Below, piece after piece: positions 27,478 to 35,805 of a DNA stretch of 64,000 nucleotides (positions are counted from its first letter, which is position 1; each line of letters begins with the position of its first letter). Below the pieces are notes generated by a model, which saw only the letters and a program-made list of their open reading frames with translations, ran no database searches and had not been told where the DNA came from. The position numbers and the translations under genes are program-made. The stretch comes from Candidatus Endobugula sertula (GTDB taxonomy: Bacteria > Pseudomonadota > Gammaproteobacteria > Pseudomonadales > Cellvibrionaceae). The stretch lies in the NCBI GenBank assembly GCA_001723645.1, contig MDLC01000002.1:1-64000 (forward strand), given 5' to 3'.

Positions 27478-28074
27478 ATGATCAGTAAGGTAATCATTAA
27501 ACAGTGTTTAACCACCACTCTGCTTATGAGCCTGAGTAGCACGCTTGTAGCCAATACTCCGTCAGCTACCAGCAATAGACCAGACGTAGATAACTCCCTT
27601 CGCCAACTACTTAAATCAACTATTGCCTCAAGCAATAGTTTTGAAGATCGTTTTGATGCAGAAGTGTGGCTAGTTGCCATGTCTGAAAAATTAAAACCTT
27701 ACATCAAAAAACCTGCAGAACGCTTACGAATACTGCGAGCTGTTCACAAAGAAGCCAAACGCTCACAACTGGAACCTGAATTGGTATTGGCTATCATTCA
27801 AATTGAAAGTGCTTTTGACCCCTATGCTATTTCCTACGTAGGCGCTCAGGGAATGATGCAGGTTATGCCTTTCTGGAAAAAAGAAATTGGACGCCCTAAC
27901 GATAATCTTATTGATATCACTACCAATTTACAATATGGCTGCACCATTCTTAAACACTATTTAAAACGGGAAAAAGGCCATATTACTAATGCTTTAGCTC
28001 GATACAATGGAAGTTACGGTAGTTATAAATACGCTAAAAAAGTAATGGATGCATGGCTGGATTATTGGCGTTAA
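27478..28074 (+). CDS. Lytic transglycosylase, SLT domain
   Basis: This 198-residue exported protein has a hydrophobic N-terminus (LTTTLLMSLSSTLVA, signal peptide). A soluble-lytic-transglycosylase domain (about 90-195) contains the catalytic glutamate in IIQIESAFDPYAIS, the GAQGMMQVMP motif and ALARYNGSYG. It cleaves peptidoglycan glycan strands non-hydrolytically. It lies 28 bases after proS on the same strand and is probably co-transcribed with it. Confidence 0.9.
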   Translation: MISKVIIKQCLTTTLLMSLSSTLVANTPSATSNRPDVDNSLRQLLKSTIASSNSFEDRFDAEVWLVAMSEKLKPYIKKPAERLRILRAVHKEAKRSQLEPELVLAIIQIESAFDPYAISYVGAQGMMQVMPFWKKEIGRPNDNLIDITTNLQYGCTILKHYLKREKGHITNALARYNGSYGSYKYAKKVMDAWLDYWR

Positions 28075-28120
28075 ACAACGACTTCAGCTTTAGATCCAAT
28101 ATCAGTATATCTACCATTAA

Positions 28121-28882
28121 TCAATGAAAAAGCATCACCGTCGCGCTAGCGGCCAATGTCATTAAGAATACAAACCACTTCATTATTCGTTGGCTAATAT
28201 TAAGAGAAATTTTAACAGCAACAGCAGCACCTATCATAGAACCCACTGCCAAAATTAATCCGGGTATCCAACTCACCAAACCATCAATCACAAAAATGAT
28301 TAACGCCAGAGCGGTAAAACCACAAGTGCAAATTAACTTAAGTGCATTAGTCCTGACCAAATCATAGCGCAAGGTTCCTGCGAGAACAGTAATGAGTAAA
28401 AAACCTACGCCCGCTTGTACAAAACCACCATAAATACCCGTAATAAACAGCATTAGCCATGCCAAAGGACGCTCATTCACTGTGTAGGTTAGCGTTCCCT
28501 CTGGTGGTTCTATCATTGAGGGAAAAATCAGAATAAGTAACGCAACACCCAGCATCGTAGCTAGCAACAAAGGCTTGAGTAAGGTGGCGGGCAATACCGA
28601 CGCAAGTATAGCTCCAATCACACCACCGATCAGGGTGGGAATCAATGCTGGCACGATGTCGTCAGAATGAATCTTATCGTACTTATTATAACCACCAATA
28701 CCAACGAGACAGTGTAAAAACACACCGACTCGATTAGTTGCATTGGCAACATCTGCCGGCATACCCGTCAACATCAGTGCAGGCAATGTTAAATGCGATC
28801 CTCCTCCTGCCAATATATTAATAATACCAGCCACAAAACCCGTCATAACCAAAGTCATCATATATGCAAGAGAGTAATCCAT
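28121..28882 (-). CDS. TSUP/TauE-SafE family membrane transporter
   Basis: The protein has about 253 residues with seven or eight hydrophobic segments and the family opening GFVAGIINILAGGGSHLTLPAL. The second half repeats the pattern GIYGGFVQAGVGFLLI. TSUP members export or import sulfite, sulfoacetate, sulfolactate or related anions, and the substrate cannot be told here. ATG at 28882 (MDYSLAYMM) is preferred. A TTG seven codons earlier would start in a polar stretch. It is convergent with the transglycosylase gene, 46 bases apart. Confidence 0.85.
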   Translation of the reverse strand: MDYSLAYMMTLVMTGFVAGIINILAGGGSHLTLPALMLTGMPADVANATNRVGVFLHCLVGIGGYNKYDKIHSDDIVPALIPTLIGGVIGAILASVLPATLLKPLLLATMLGVALLILIFPSMIEPPEGTLTYTVNERPLAWLMLFITGIYGGFVQAGVGFLLITVLAGTLRYDLVRTNALKLICTCGFTALALIIFVIDGLVSWIPGLILAVGSMIGAAVAVKISLNISQRIMKWFVFLMTLAASATVMLFH

Positions 28883-28903
28883 AAATGTTTTATCACACGT
28901 CAA

Positions 28904-29271
28904 AAGGCTAGGTTATGCTAGGATAACAGGGAAAGATCAAGTCATAAAATGGGAATAAATCAATTATACCATCATGAAATCATTAGCAAAATGTCAGCTC
29001 GAATTCACAAAAATCATACACTGTAGCAGATTGATTGCAAGTAAGAACGAAATCATGGTTCATAAACTCTATGGTTACGCCCATATTTTTCAACATCAAA
29101 TCCAACAAAGCTTTCACTCGTCCTAAAAGAGACTTATTCAGTCAATGATTACCTGCTCATACTACCGAGCTCGATTCGTTTTACTTAGATACATCTGGTG
29201 GATGGGTAGCTAAAAACGATAAAATTGATTAGTATAGGCACGGTTTTACCGACAATTTATTGGTTGATTTT
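28904..29271. other. Intergenic, no recognisable gene
   Basis: These 368 bases lie between the TSUP gene (-) and the J-domain gene (+). A short minus-strand open frame near 28990-29110 reads plausibly (VKALLDLMLKNMGVTIEF) but has no recognised family and may be a degenerate gene end. No repeat stands out. Confidence 0.4.
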
Positions 29272-29751
29272 ATGCTCCAACTTGCCATTATCGTAGTCAT
29301 TATTATTGCCTTTATCGTCATACAACGAATACGCCGTAAGTCTACAGAAAAACGCTTGGCCACCACCATTCAATATGCACTCTATGGTTTTCTGATTTGC
29401 GCCATTGTTTTGGTTATCACCGGTAAAGTCCACTGGATTACGGCTGCAATTGCAGGTATTTTACCACTGGTAAAATGGTTACTGACTTTCGTCATACGAA
29501 CACTTCCTTTCCTCCAAACATTTTCCCAAACCAGAACCTATAAGCAACACGCTTGTACTCAAGCTGATACTATGGATTTAGATCAAGCACTAAAAATTTT
29601 TGGATTTGATACACTTCCCAATAAGATGGCTATTGTGCAACGCCACAAAGAATTGATTCAAAAGAATCACCCTGACCGTGGTGGAAGTGATTTTTTAGCC
29701 TCACAAATCAATGAAGCCAAAGATATCCTATTAAAGTCTCTGAATAAATAG
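29272..29751 (+). CDS. Membrane-anchored J-domain (DnaJ-like) protein
   Basis: This protein of about 159 residues has one N-terminal membrane helix (LAIIVVIIIAFIVIQRI), one or two more at about 37-80, and a cytoplasmic C-terminal J-domain of about 60 residues. The J-domain has the HPD tripeptide in NHPDRGGSD, the motif that stimulates DnaK ATPase. The membrane-anchor-plus-HPDRGG layout resembles the Pam18/TIM14 type and bacterial DnaJ-like membrane proteins. It probably recruits DnaK to the inner membrane. ATG 29272 is preferred over a TTG four codons earlier. Six bases separate it from the next gene. Confidence 0.8.
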   Translation: MLQLAIIVVIIIAFIVIQRIRRKSTEKRLATTIQYALYGFLICAIVLVITGKVHWITAAIAGILPLVKWLLTFVIRTLPFLQTFSQTRTYKQHACTQADTMDLDQALKIFGFDTLPNKMAIVQRHKELIQKNHPDRGGSDFLASQINEAKDILLKSLNK

Positions 29752-29757
29752 ACAGCA

Positions 29758-30072
29758 ATGTCAAAGAAAAATAATAAAAACTGGTCAGTCTACATTCTAC
29801 TAGCCAGCGACCAACGTTTATATACTGGCATCACTAATAATATGCCTGCACGTTGGCTTAAGCACTGTCATAAAACTGGAGCAAAATTTTTTCGAGGAAG
29901 ATCACCTGTCGCACTATGCTATCAAGAACCAGAACATTCCCGCAGCAGTGCCAGCAAACGGGAAAGCCTTATAAAACAGTTAAGTAAAAAGCAAAAACTA
30001 CAATTAATCAGGACTTATTATGGGCCTCATGTTTCTCAACCTCTGCATCACAATGAGCCTGATAGTCTCTAA
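29758..30072 (+). CDS. GIY-YIG nuclease-domain protein
   Basis: This 104-residue protein of the small UPF0213/YhbQ type is a single GIY-YIG domain. The signature is VYILLASDQRLYTGITNN (the YIL...YTG halves), followed by the arginine-containing helix MPARWLKHC, and a conserved glutamate in KRESLIKQL. It may act on DNA nicks or repair intermediates. It follows the J-domain gene by six bases. Its last 65 bases overlap the 3' end of the convergent DUF599 gene, an unusually long tail-to-tail overlap. Confidence 0.85.
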   Translation: MSKKNNKNWSVYILLASDQRLYTGITNNMPARWLKHCHKTGAKFFRGRSPVALCYQEPEHSRSSASKRESLIKQLSKKQKLQLIRTYYGPHVSQPLHHNEPDSL

Positions 30073-30754
30073 GTACTTTATAAGGCCGTGAGTGGAATTC
30101 CCGCAAATATAAAACAAAGGCAACCAAAGTTGAAGCTACTATAAAATACCAGGGTGAAAAAAACCAGGATAACGCAGCTAAAGAGAAAGAATAAGCCCGT
30201 AAGCCATAATTGTAGGTATGACCCGCCATGTCGATCACTTTAGAACTCACATAAGCATGCTGTTGTTTTAAAAATGGATTTCTATTCGCATCGTCTGGTT
30301 CTGGAGCCGAACCAATCATCAAAGACCCAAAAACATACTGTCTCATAGACCAGGACAGAGTAAAAAAAGCATATACATAAATCAGTATCAACAATAATAT
30401 TTTCAGATGTATCCAGGAATCGTGTTCATCAGCAATAATATAGAATGGTAATGCCTTTAAAGTAGCCTCAAGATCATTAACAATTCCCAAGGTCGTCAAC
30501 AAACCAGCCAGTACAAATATAGACGTTGAGGCTAAAAATGAGCAATTACGCTCTAGATTCGCAACCAATACCGAATCTGTTACCCTAGTATCACGTTCAA
30601 GCATTCGTTTCATCCAGTCTAAACGCTGACGATTCATGACTGAAGACAATGTACAACCACATTTGGATTTATATTTTGCAAAGTAAGCATAGCCTATCCA
30701 TACCAATAAAAACCAAACCACTGCAATAATATTCACTATAGAGTCTTTCAACAT
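30008..30754 (-). CDS. DUF599 membrane protein
   Basis: This protein of about 248 residues belongs to the DUF599 family and has four hydrophobic segments (about 5-25, 70-95, 110-140, 185-220). Polar family landmarks such as RQRLDWMKRML and LEATLKALPF are present. The function is unknown. ATG at 30754 has GAGG five bases upstream. An upstream in-frame ATG would add six residues. It lies about 60 bases downstream of the VWA/ExbB operon on the same strand, and its end overlaps the convergent GIY-YIG gene. Confidence 0.75.
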   Translation of the reverse strand: MLKDSIVNIIAVVWFLLVWIGYAYFAKYKSKCGCTLSSVMNRQRLDWMKRMLERDTRVTDSVLVANLERNCSFLASTSIFVLAGLLTTLGIVNDLEATLKALPFYIIADEHDSWIHLKILLLILIYVYAFFTLSWSMRQYVFGSLMIGSAPEPDDANRNPFLKQQHAYVSSKVIDMAGHTYNYGLRAYSFSLAALSWFFSPWYFIVASTLVAFVLYLREFHSRPYKVLRDYQAHCDAEVEKHEAHNKS

Positions 30755-30813
30755 AAAAACCTCATTTACCATAGAAACAAAAATACATAATCCGCTCCAA
30801 CGATGAACAGTCC

Positions 30814-31761
30814 CTAAGGCAGAGCTAAAAAGGACCCTCGGTTTTGTTGGGTTACTTCTCGCATCAAGGTGGAGTACTTGATAGTAGGTTGTCCAGACAA
30901 AAACCCGATGGCATGTACCCGCGCGAACCGTCTCCCTGTTTTAGAGTCGGAGTTAAGCTTATTGAGTGTATTGATAACCGGGTCGTAAGACCCTCCCGAA
31001 TATTCATCACCCAAAATATAAATCGACAAGCTTTTGGTTTTTCTGGCATAGGTTTTTAAAGCGACTGTCAAACCTTCCACAGGGCTACTATTGCTGCGCC
31101 CATTCCATTGTTGCATAGCTGATAAAATAGCTTTTCGACTTCCAGGGGTGTCTTTTCTCCACTTGCCTCTTGATGAGGATACCAGATAGTCGCCCATATC
31201 ACTCATCACCTGAATGCCTTTAACCTTAGGATGATTATCCAGAATATCGCTCATGGTTTTTAGCACTTTGTTCCAGATTCGCCGCATACTTCCGGAGGTA
31301 TCAACAATAAATATAACGTATTCACTATCAACAGGAATACCCCCTACTTCTTCATCTCTTTCAGTTGCAATACCTTGCTGAAGCGCCGCTCGTTGACGAG
31401 ATTTAACGATGTGTCTTAAGCCTTCTGTCGTCGAAGTTAATTGTTGGAGCTGATTTTTTGCTGCAGCAATATCACTCTCAAGAGCCTCTTTCTGTTGAGT
31501 ATTACTCATTGCTGATGCTTGTAGCTGCTGCCATTGTTTTTGTTTATCGCTCAATGATACCATTTGCTGGTCGACTCGTTGTTCAGCCTGAGCCACCGCT
31601 TGAATGAGTTCACTAATTTTAGACAGGTCTAAAAAATCACCTTCAGTACCATGCTTTGCCAACAGCACCAGCAGGATGATTGCACCAAAGGCACAACTAA
31701 TAATGTCCAAAAAGGCAATATTAAAAACCTCTAAAGGGGCACGTTGTCGCTTCATGGCCAT
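30814..31761 (-). CDS. ExbD/MotB-like membrane anchor fused to a VWA domain (protein 2)
   Basis: This 315-residue protein has three parts. A single N-terminal membrane helix (about 13-35, FNIAFLDIISCAFGAIILL) has an aspartate at its start, the position of the proton-carrying Asp in ExbD/TolR/MotB. A Q-rich coiled coil (about 55-120) follows, and then a von Willebrand A domain (about 145-310). The VWA metal site has DTSGS (FIVDTSGSM) and a later acidic residue in ILGDEYS, but the usual threonine is replaced by a serine cluster (NSSPVEG). It is a paralogue of the gene just upstream and overlaps it by ten bases. Last gene of the operon. Function unknown. Confidence 0.75.
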   Translation of the reverse strand: MAMKRQRAPLEVFNIAFLDIISCAFGAIILLVLLAKHGTEGDFLDLSKISELIQAVAQAEQRVDQQMVSLSDKQKQWQQLQASAMSNTQQKEALESDIAAAKNQLQQLTSTTEGLRHIVKSRQRAALQQGIATERDEEVGGIPVDSEYVIFIVDTSGSMRRIWNKVLKTMSDILDNHPKVKGIQVMSDMGDYLVSSSRGKWRKDTPGSRKAILSAMQQWNGRSNSSPVEGLTVALKTYARKTKSLSIYILGDEYSGGSYDPVINTLNKLNSDSKTGRRFARVHAIGFLSGQPTIKYSTLMREVTQQNRGSFLALP

Positions 31762-32822
31762 GAACTCGCTGGGCTAATCATTAAGCCCCCTGTCGATGAT
31801 GACCAATCCCAGTAAGCCTGGGGAGCATGTGGTTCTCCTTCCAAAGGAAGAAGCACCGTATTGACCTGAACACCACTAATACCAGATTGTTTTAAGGTAT
31901 AGTTAAATAAACGTAGCCGACAATCACCCGTAATCGTTTTTGATTGACCAAACAACGAACCACAATGAGCCAGTGACCGTAAACTTGTTGAGCGTTCCCC
32001 TAGCGTTGGCAAGCCATCGGTCACCACATACAAATGTGTCATCCTGGGGCTCAATGTTTTCACTGCATTCAGGGCAACTTGTAAGTTTGTTCCATTACGG
32101 GGAATAAGTGTGTCAAGATCCGCCGATAGCTGTTTCATACTGACACTATTGCTAGCCAGAACAATATCTCCAGGACCTATTTGACGAGCGCTATCATTAA
32201 AACTTACCACCGTCACTTTGGATGGTGGAGGCACTCTAGCCAATAACCATTTAACCACCCTTTTTGCTCGTCTCCATTTAGGGGCTGACTTCCTTTCGGC
32301 ATCACTACTGATTTTCCGCCTAATAATATCTCTCAGTTTTTCATCAGTCATAGAAGCACTGGTATCAATCAATATACCGATATACTTTCCTTCTACTTTT
32401 AAGCCCAACAAATAATTTTCCTCTCCTGCTCCCTGCAAGGTAACATTATCATCGACTTGCCTGGGGGCTACCGATGCAACCGATCTTTCAACATCCGATA
32501 ACATCGCTTTTTTATCTCTAAGCTCACGCTGGCTTACATCCTGTTGTATTTTTAATTGCCAGATACGTTCTTCAAGTTTTTGTACCGATGCTGTTTCTGT
32601 AGAAATATTTTTGTCGACCTTATCAAGATTTGCCTGCAATAATGCAGAGTTTTCTTGTAAGGCGTTTAACTCCTGTTGCAATCGCTCAACTTCATTACTA
32701 GGAATCTGAGTTGTTGCATTAAATTTTACCAACATAAGAATAAGAATAATGGCACCCAGCCCACAAGCCATCACATCTAAGAACGCCAAGTTAAAACCGT
32801 CAAAGGAGCGTCGTTTAAGCAT
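31752..32822 (-). CDS. ExbD/MotB-like membrane anchor fused to a VWA domain (protein 1)
   Basis: The 356-residue protein shares its plan with the next gene. The N-terminal helix is FNLAFLDVMACGLGAIIL (about 10-30), with the same early Asp and Cys/Gly pattern. A long coiled coil (about 42-105) and a VWA domain (about 150-340) follow. Its metal-ion site looks complete: DTSAS, the threonine in NGTNLQ and the aspartate in VVTDGLP. This suggests real Mg2+-dependent ligand binding in the periplasm. It sits seven bases after the MotA/TolQ/ExbB-like gene, the expected partner for an ExbD-like helix. The pair of paralogues may form a heteromeric stator-like complex. That is inference from gene order and fold. 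Confidence 0.75.
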   Translation of the reverse strand: MLKRRSFDGFNLAFLDVMACGLGAIILILMLVKFNATTQIPSNEVERLQQELNALQENSALLQANLDKVDKNISTETASVQKLEERIWQLKIQQDVSQRELRDKKAMLSDVERSVASVAPRQVDDNVTLQGAGEENYLLGLKVEGKYIGILIDTSASMTDEKLRDIIRRKISSDAERKSAPKWRRAKRVVKWLLARVPPPSKVTVVSFNDSARQIGPGDIVLASNSVSMKQLSADLDTLIPRNGTNLQVALNAVKTLSPRMTHLYVVTDGLPTLGERSTSLRSLAHCGSLFGQSKTITGDCRLRLFNYTLKQSGISGVQVNTVLLPLEGEPHAPQAYWDWSSSTGGLMISPASSWP

Positions 32823-32829
32823 GAGTTTA

Positions 32830-33600
32830 CTATTGATGCAAGTGCGTCAGTAAATTTTTTTCGCAGCCACGTTGCGTATTAATCACCATCTGATCCTGAC
32901 GGCTTTGTAAAATATGCAACAAAAACATCAGTAACAAACTCAGCAATAAAGCCACAAACGTAGAATTAAAAGCGACTCCCAAACTAGATGTCATACCAGT
33001 AATATTACCCGCTAATGCCTCGTCAGCCTGCGCCAAAGCCTGACCAATGCCCCTAACTGTTCCCACAAAACCAATAGAGGGAATCGCCCAGATAATATAA
33101 CGAATCATATTGTTACCAGATTCTAATTGCATAGCCAAAGTTTCCACACTGGCAACAATAGCATCAGAAGCATGCTGAACATTGTGAGTATTTTTATAAC
33201 GCCTAAGACAATTAATCCAAGTCGCTATGGCAGAGTTATCTTTATATTTACTACTTTCTAAGGTATTCAGGGCAGTATCAATATCGAAACCATTATCACT
33301 ATGACTACCCTGCAAAAAATCTCGCGTATAAAAATCTTCCTCTCCCACAAGAGCAATCAGTTTATATCCCATTAAAAATAGGCAGTAAGCTGCAGCAGAA
33401 ATACATAACTGTTGTTCAAGGTCTTTTAGAATAACAAAGACATTCAATGTAGATACGGTGCCTGAATTTGCCAATACAGTTTCAGCATTAGGACGAATAA
33501 CGCCTTCGAAAAGTAAATGTATTACTGTAAAGCAAACAATAAGTACAACACTAGACACTACCCAGTGAGGGTTCATCCCATCACTATTATGATTTTTCAT
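32830..33600 (-). CDS. MotA/TolQ/ExbB-family proton-channel protein
   Basis: This 256-residue inner-membrane protein has four hydrophobic segments: about 13-32, 62-82, 158-185 and 212-238. The conserved ExbB/TolQ core is SIGFVGTVRGIGQAL, followed by SSLGVAFNSTFVALLLSLLL. In ExbB, TolQ and MotA these last helices line the path of protons that power movement of an ExbD/TolR/MotB partner. Here the partner candidates are the two downstream VWA proteins. The family call is firm. The role is unknown because no TonB, TolA or flagellar gene is nearby. Confidence 0.85.
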   Translation of the reverse strand: MKNHNSDGMNPHWVVSSVVLIVCFTVIHLLFEGVIRPNAETVLANSGTVSTLNVFVILKDLEQQLCISAAAYCLFLMGYKLIALVGEEDFYTRDFLQGSHSDNGFDIDTALNTLESSKYKDNSAIATWINCLRRYKNTHNVQHASDAIVASVETLAMQLESGNNMIRYIIWAIPSIGFVGTVRGIGQALAQADEALAGNITGMTSSLGVAFNSTFVALLLSLLLMFLLHILQSRQDQMVINTQRGCEKNLLTHLHQ

Positions 33601-33656
33601 TATTTTACCTATATTTCACTGGCACCAAGAGGTAGGGGCTGCTTAGCGGTTGACCA

Positions 33657-33773
33657 TTAAATATCAACAGGAAAACGAGCCGGAGAATCCAAGCTAATTG
33701 TTATCGCCACTGCTGACCCGGTAATTAACACCAAAGCAATCAACATTATCTTTAAAAACCGATGTTTCTTCAT
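33657..33773 (-). CDS. 38-residue single-span membrane peptide
   Basis: A small frame lies between the PEGA/FGE-like gene and the ExbB-like gene. Its ATG at 33773 has GAGGTAAT directly upstream, one of the better ribosome sites in the operon. The product has a basic start (MKKHRFLK), one hydrophobic helix (IMLIALVLITGSAVAI) and a short polar end. It could be a small subunit or regulator of the membrane complex, and homologues would decide. It is too short to be called with certainty. Confidence 0.55.
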   Translation of the reverse strand: MKKHRFLKIMLIALVLITGSAVAITISLDSPARFPVDI

Positions 33774-33807
33774 TATTACCTCTCCCAAATCGGAGTTTTC
33801 CCCCGCC

Positions 33808-35805
33808 CTAATGATAACGAGCGATACGAAAACCAATCGTTGGCGTACCACTCTTACTGCTTTCTTTATAAGCACTACGAAGTTCAGCTAATCGTCCACT
33901 TTGATAACTCGCTCCTTTAACAATATGTTCAACACCCCGTGTTGCTCCCATATAATCTACTGCTATACCAGACACACTCGGAGGTGTATTCGTGTACCGG
34001 TCATGCACCCACTCACTGACATTCCCTGCTAAATCATAAAGCCCCAAACGATCTGCTTTAAAACTACCAACGGGTGCTTTTCTTGTAAAACCATCCTCAT
34101 ACTGTTTTAAATAAAAGGTCACACTACCTTTCATACTTTTATCAGCAAAATTGCCCGTGTTCTTAGGAATCCTTTCATGATTACCCCAAGGATATACCGT
34201 TGACAAAGAACGTTTCGACTTTTTCGCTAACCATTCCCACTCTGCTTCTGTCAGCAAACGATACCCTTTGGATTTCACATTAAAACCAATGATCCGACTT
34301 CCCTTCATTTGATAAAAGACAGGCAAACCTTCCTTTTCACTTAACCAATTACAATAGCTAACTGCATCACTCCAGGAAATATCAGTCACTGGCAGCTTAC
34401 TGTTCGGTTTTGAAGCATCAAAAACTGCATATTGCGCTTCTGTAATTTCATGGCGACTCACCCATATTTTACGAGAAAAACCTACCTTAATTTGGAACTC
34501 ATTACGTTTACGGCCTTTTTCATTGGCTGGTGACCCCATAGTAAACTGAGTAGGTTTAACCTGTTGCATAACAATACCTAGAGTAGATACAAATAAAGGT
34601 TTTCCCTCTTTTCGACGCGCCTCAAACTCAGTGAGCATATTGACTTTAATAGTCTTAGCGCTTTTGCTACTGGGTATCACATATCGAACTTGACTACGAT
34701 AACCGGGTAATACAAACTCCAATTTATGCTTCACTGCGGGCAACTTTTTTATTAAAGTACCCTGCCCTTCAGGTTTCCCATCTATTAGTATCGCCGCAGC
34801 AGGAAAAGTGTTAATATTCACCATTCCGATTTCTTTTTTAAGCGTAATTGCTAGCGCTTTATTCTCTCCTGGAGTGACGGTAGCGGTATCAGAGAAATCA
34901 AAATAACCAGGTTTACTATAATGTATGCTATGTGTTGTATTGGCTACAACAGGTATATTAAAAGTACTCCCTCTTGATTCACCTACGGCAACACCACCAA
35001 CAATTAACTCGCCACCTTCCGGAGAAATCGTCAATGATAGAGTTCCTTTTTGGGGTTCAAGTTTATATTGTCGTTTCAGGTAAGTCGTTTTATTATTAAT
35101 TTCAACCACTTCATGAGTCGTTTCATAACCTTCAGCGACCACTTTTATATCATAGTTGCCTGATGGTTTTTCAATAATAATAGGGGCAGTTCCTACCCAT
35201 TCTTTATTAATATAGACATCACCGTTAACCGGTGTCGTATTAATTGTCAAATGCCCTTTTACCGTTTCCAAAGCCCAGGATTTATTAACAGTCTGGTTAC
35301 GTTCAAGTATCAGCGTATCATTAATAGGTTGATAAAATGTATTATTAATAGAAATGTTGTAATTACCGGGAGGGATGCGATGCTCAAGATTTTCTCCAAT
35401 ATGAACTAACTCACCATTAATAGTCCATGCAGTATTAACATCACTGGGTTCTGTATTACCAATTAACGTTCCTGGACTAGGCTCTAAAGTAATATACAGC
35501 GTACTCCTAGTGGTAGGCGTTATATTGACTATCTTGGATTCAAAATCTTTAGCGCCCACTTCTATTGCCAATTTATCGGACAAAGTATACAAGACTCCCT
35601 GAAAGTAAAAGCCTGCCCCTTGTTTCATCTTAATAAAGTGACTGGCTTTGGCGTCTGCTGGCATAACATCAATCGAATAGCCTTTAACTGGAAACAACCA
35701 AAAAATATAATTCAATAAAGCAACGAGCAATACCCCGCCCAATACAATGGTAACAATAAAACGTTTTGCTCTCGCCTGCTCAATACGCTTATCTAATTCG
35801 TTCAT
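33808..35805 (-). CDS. PEGA-repeat protein with C-terminal formylglycine-generating-enzyme-like domain
   Basis: The 665-residue membrane-anchored protein has an N-terminal helix at about 17-38. Several PEGA-type beta repeats (about 120-395) follow, for example GHLTINTTPVNGDVYINKEWVGTAP and MVNINTFPAAAILIDGKPEG. A FGE-sulfatase/SUMF1 domain (about 405-665) has TMGSPANEKGR, VTDISWSDAVSYCNWLSE and LAGNVSEW and ends GFRIARYH. The C-terminal segment where active FGEs carry the two catalytic cysteines (GGS...C....C) reads KGASYQSGRLAELRSAY without cysteine, so it is probably a binding domain. ATG 35805 lies inside the end of the upstream gene (17-base overlap), so translation is coupled. Confidence 0.8.
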   Translation of the reverse strand: MNELDKRIEQARAKRFIVTIVLGGVLLVALLNYIFWLFPVKGYSIDVMPADAKASHFIKMKQGAGFYFQGVLYTLSDKLAIEVGAKDFESKIVNITPTTRSTLYITLEPSPGTLIGNTEPSDVNTAWTINGELVHIGENLEHRIPPGNYNISINNTFYQPINDTLILERNQTVNKSWALETVKGHLTINTTPVNGDVYINKEWVGTAPIIIEKPSGNYDIKVVAEGYETTHEVVEINNKTTYLKRQYKLEPQKGTLSLTISPEGGELIVGGVAVGESRGSTFNIPVVANTTHSIHYSKPGYFDFSDTATVTPGENKALAITLKKEIGMVNINTFPAAAILIDGKPEGQGTLIKKLPAVKHKLEFVLPGYRSQVRYVIPSSKSAKTIKVNMLTEFEARRKEGKPLFVSTLGIVMQQVKPTQFTMGSPANEKGRKRNEFQIKVGFSRKIWVSRHEITEAQYAVFDASKPNSKLPVTDISWSDAVSYCNWLSEKEGLPVFYQMKGSRIIGFNVKSKGYRLLTEAEWEWLAKKSKRSLSTVYPWGNHERIPKNTGNFADKSMKGSVTFYLKQYEDGFTRKAPVGSFKADRLGLYDLAGNVSEWVHDRYTNTPPSVSGIAVDYMGATRGVEHIVKGASYQSGRLAELRSAYKESSKSGTPTIGFRIARYH

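Noticed and set aside
30814..33600. Zorya-type anti-phage system
   Set aside because: The MotA-like and MotB-like pair suggested ZorA/ZorB, but the ZorA tail, the peptidoglycan-binding ZorB domain and the ZorC/D/E helicase or nuclease genes are missing.
30814..33600. TonB-ExbB-ExbD or Tol-Pal cluster
   Set aside because: No TonB, TolA, TolB or Pal gene is present and the ExbD-like proteins carry VWA domains instead.
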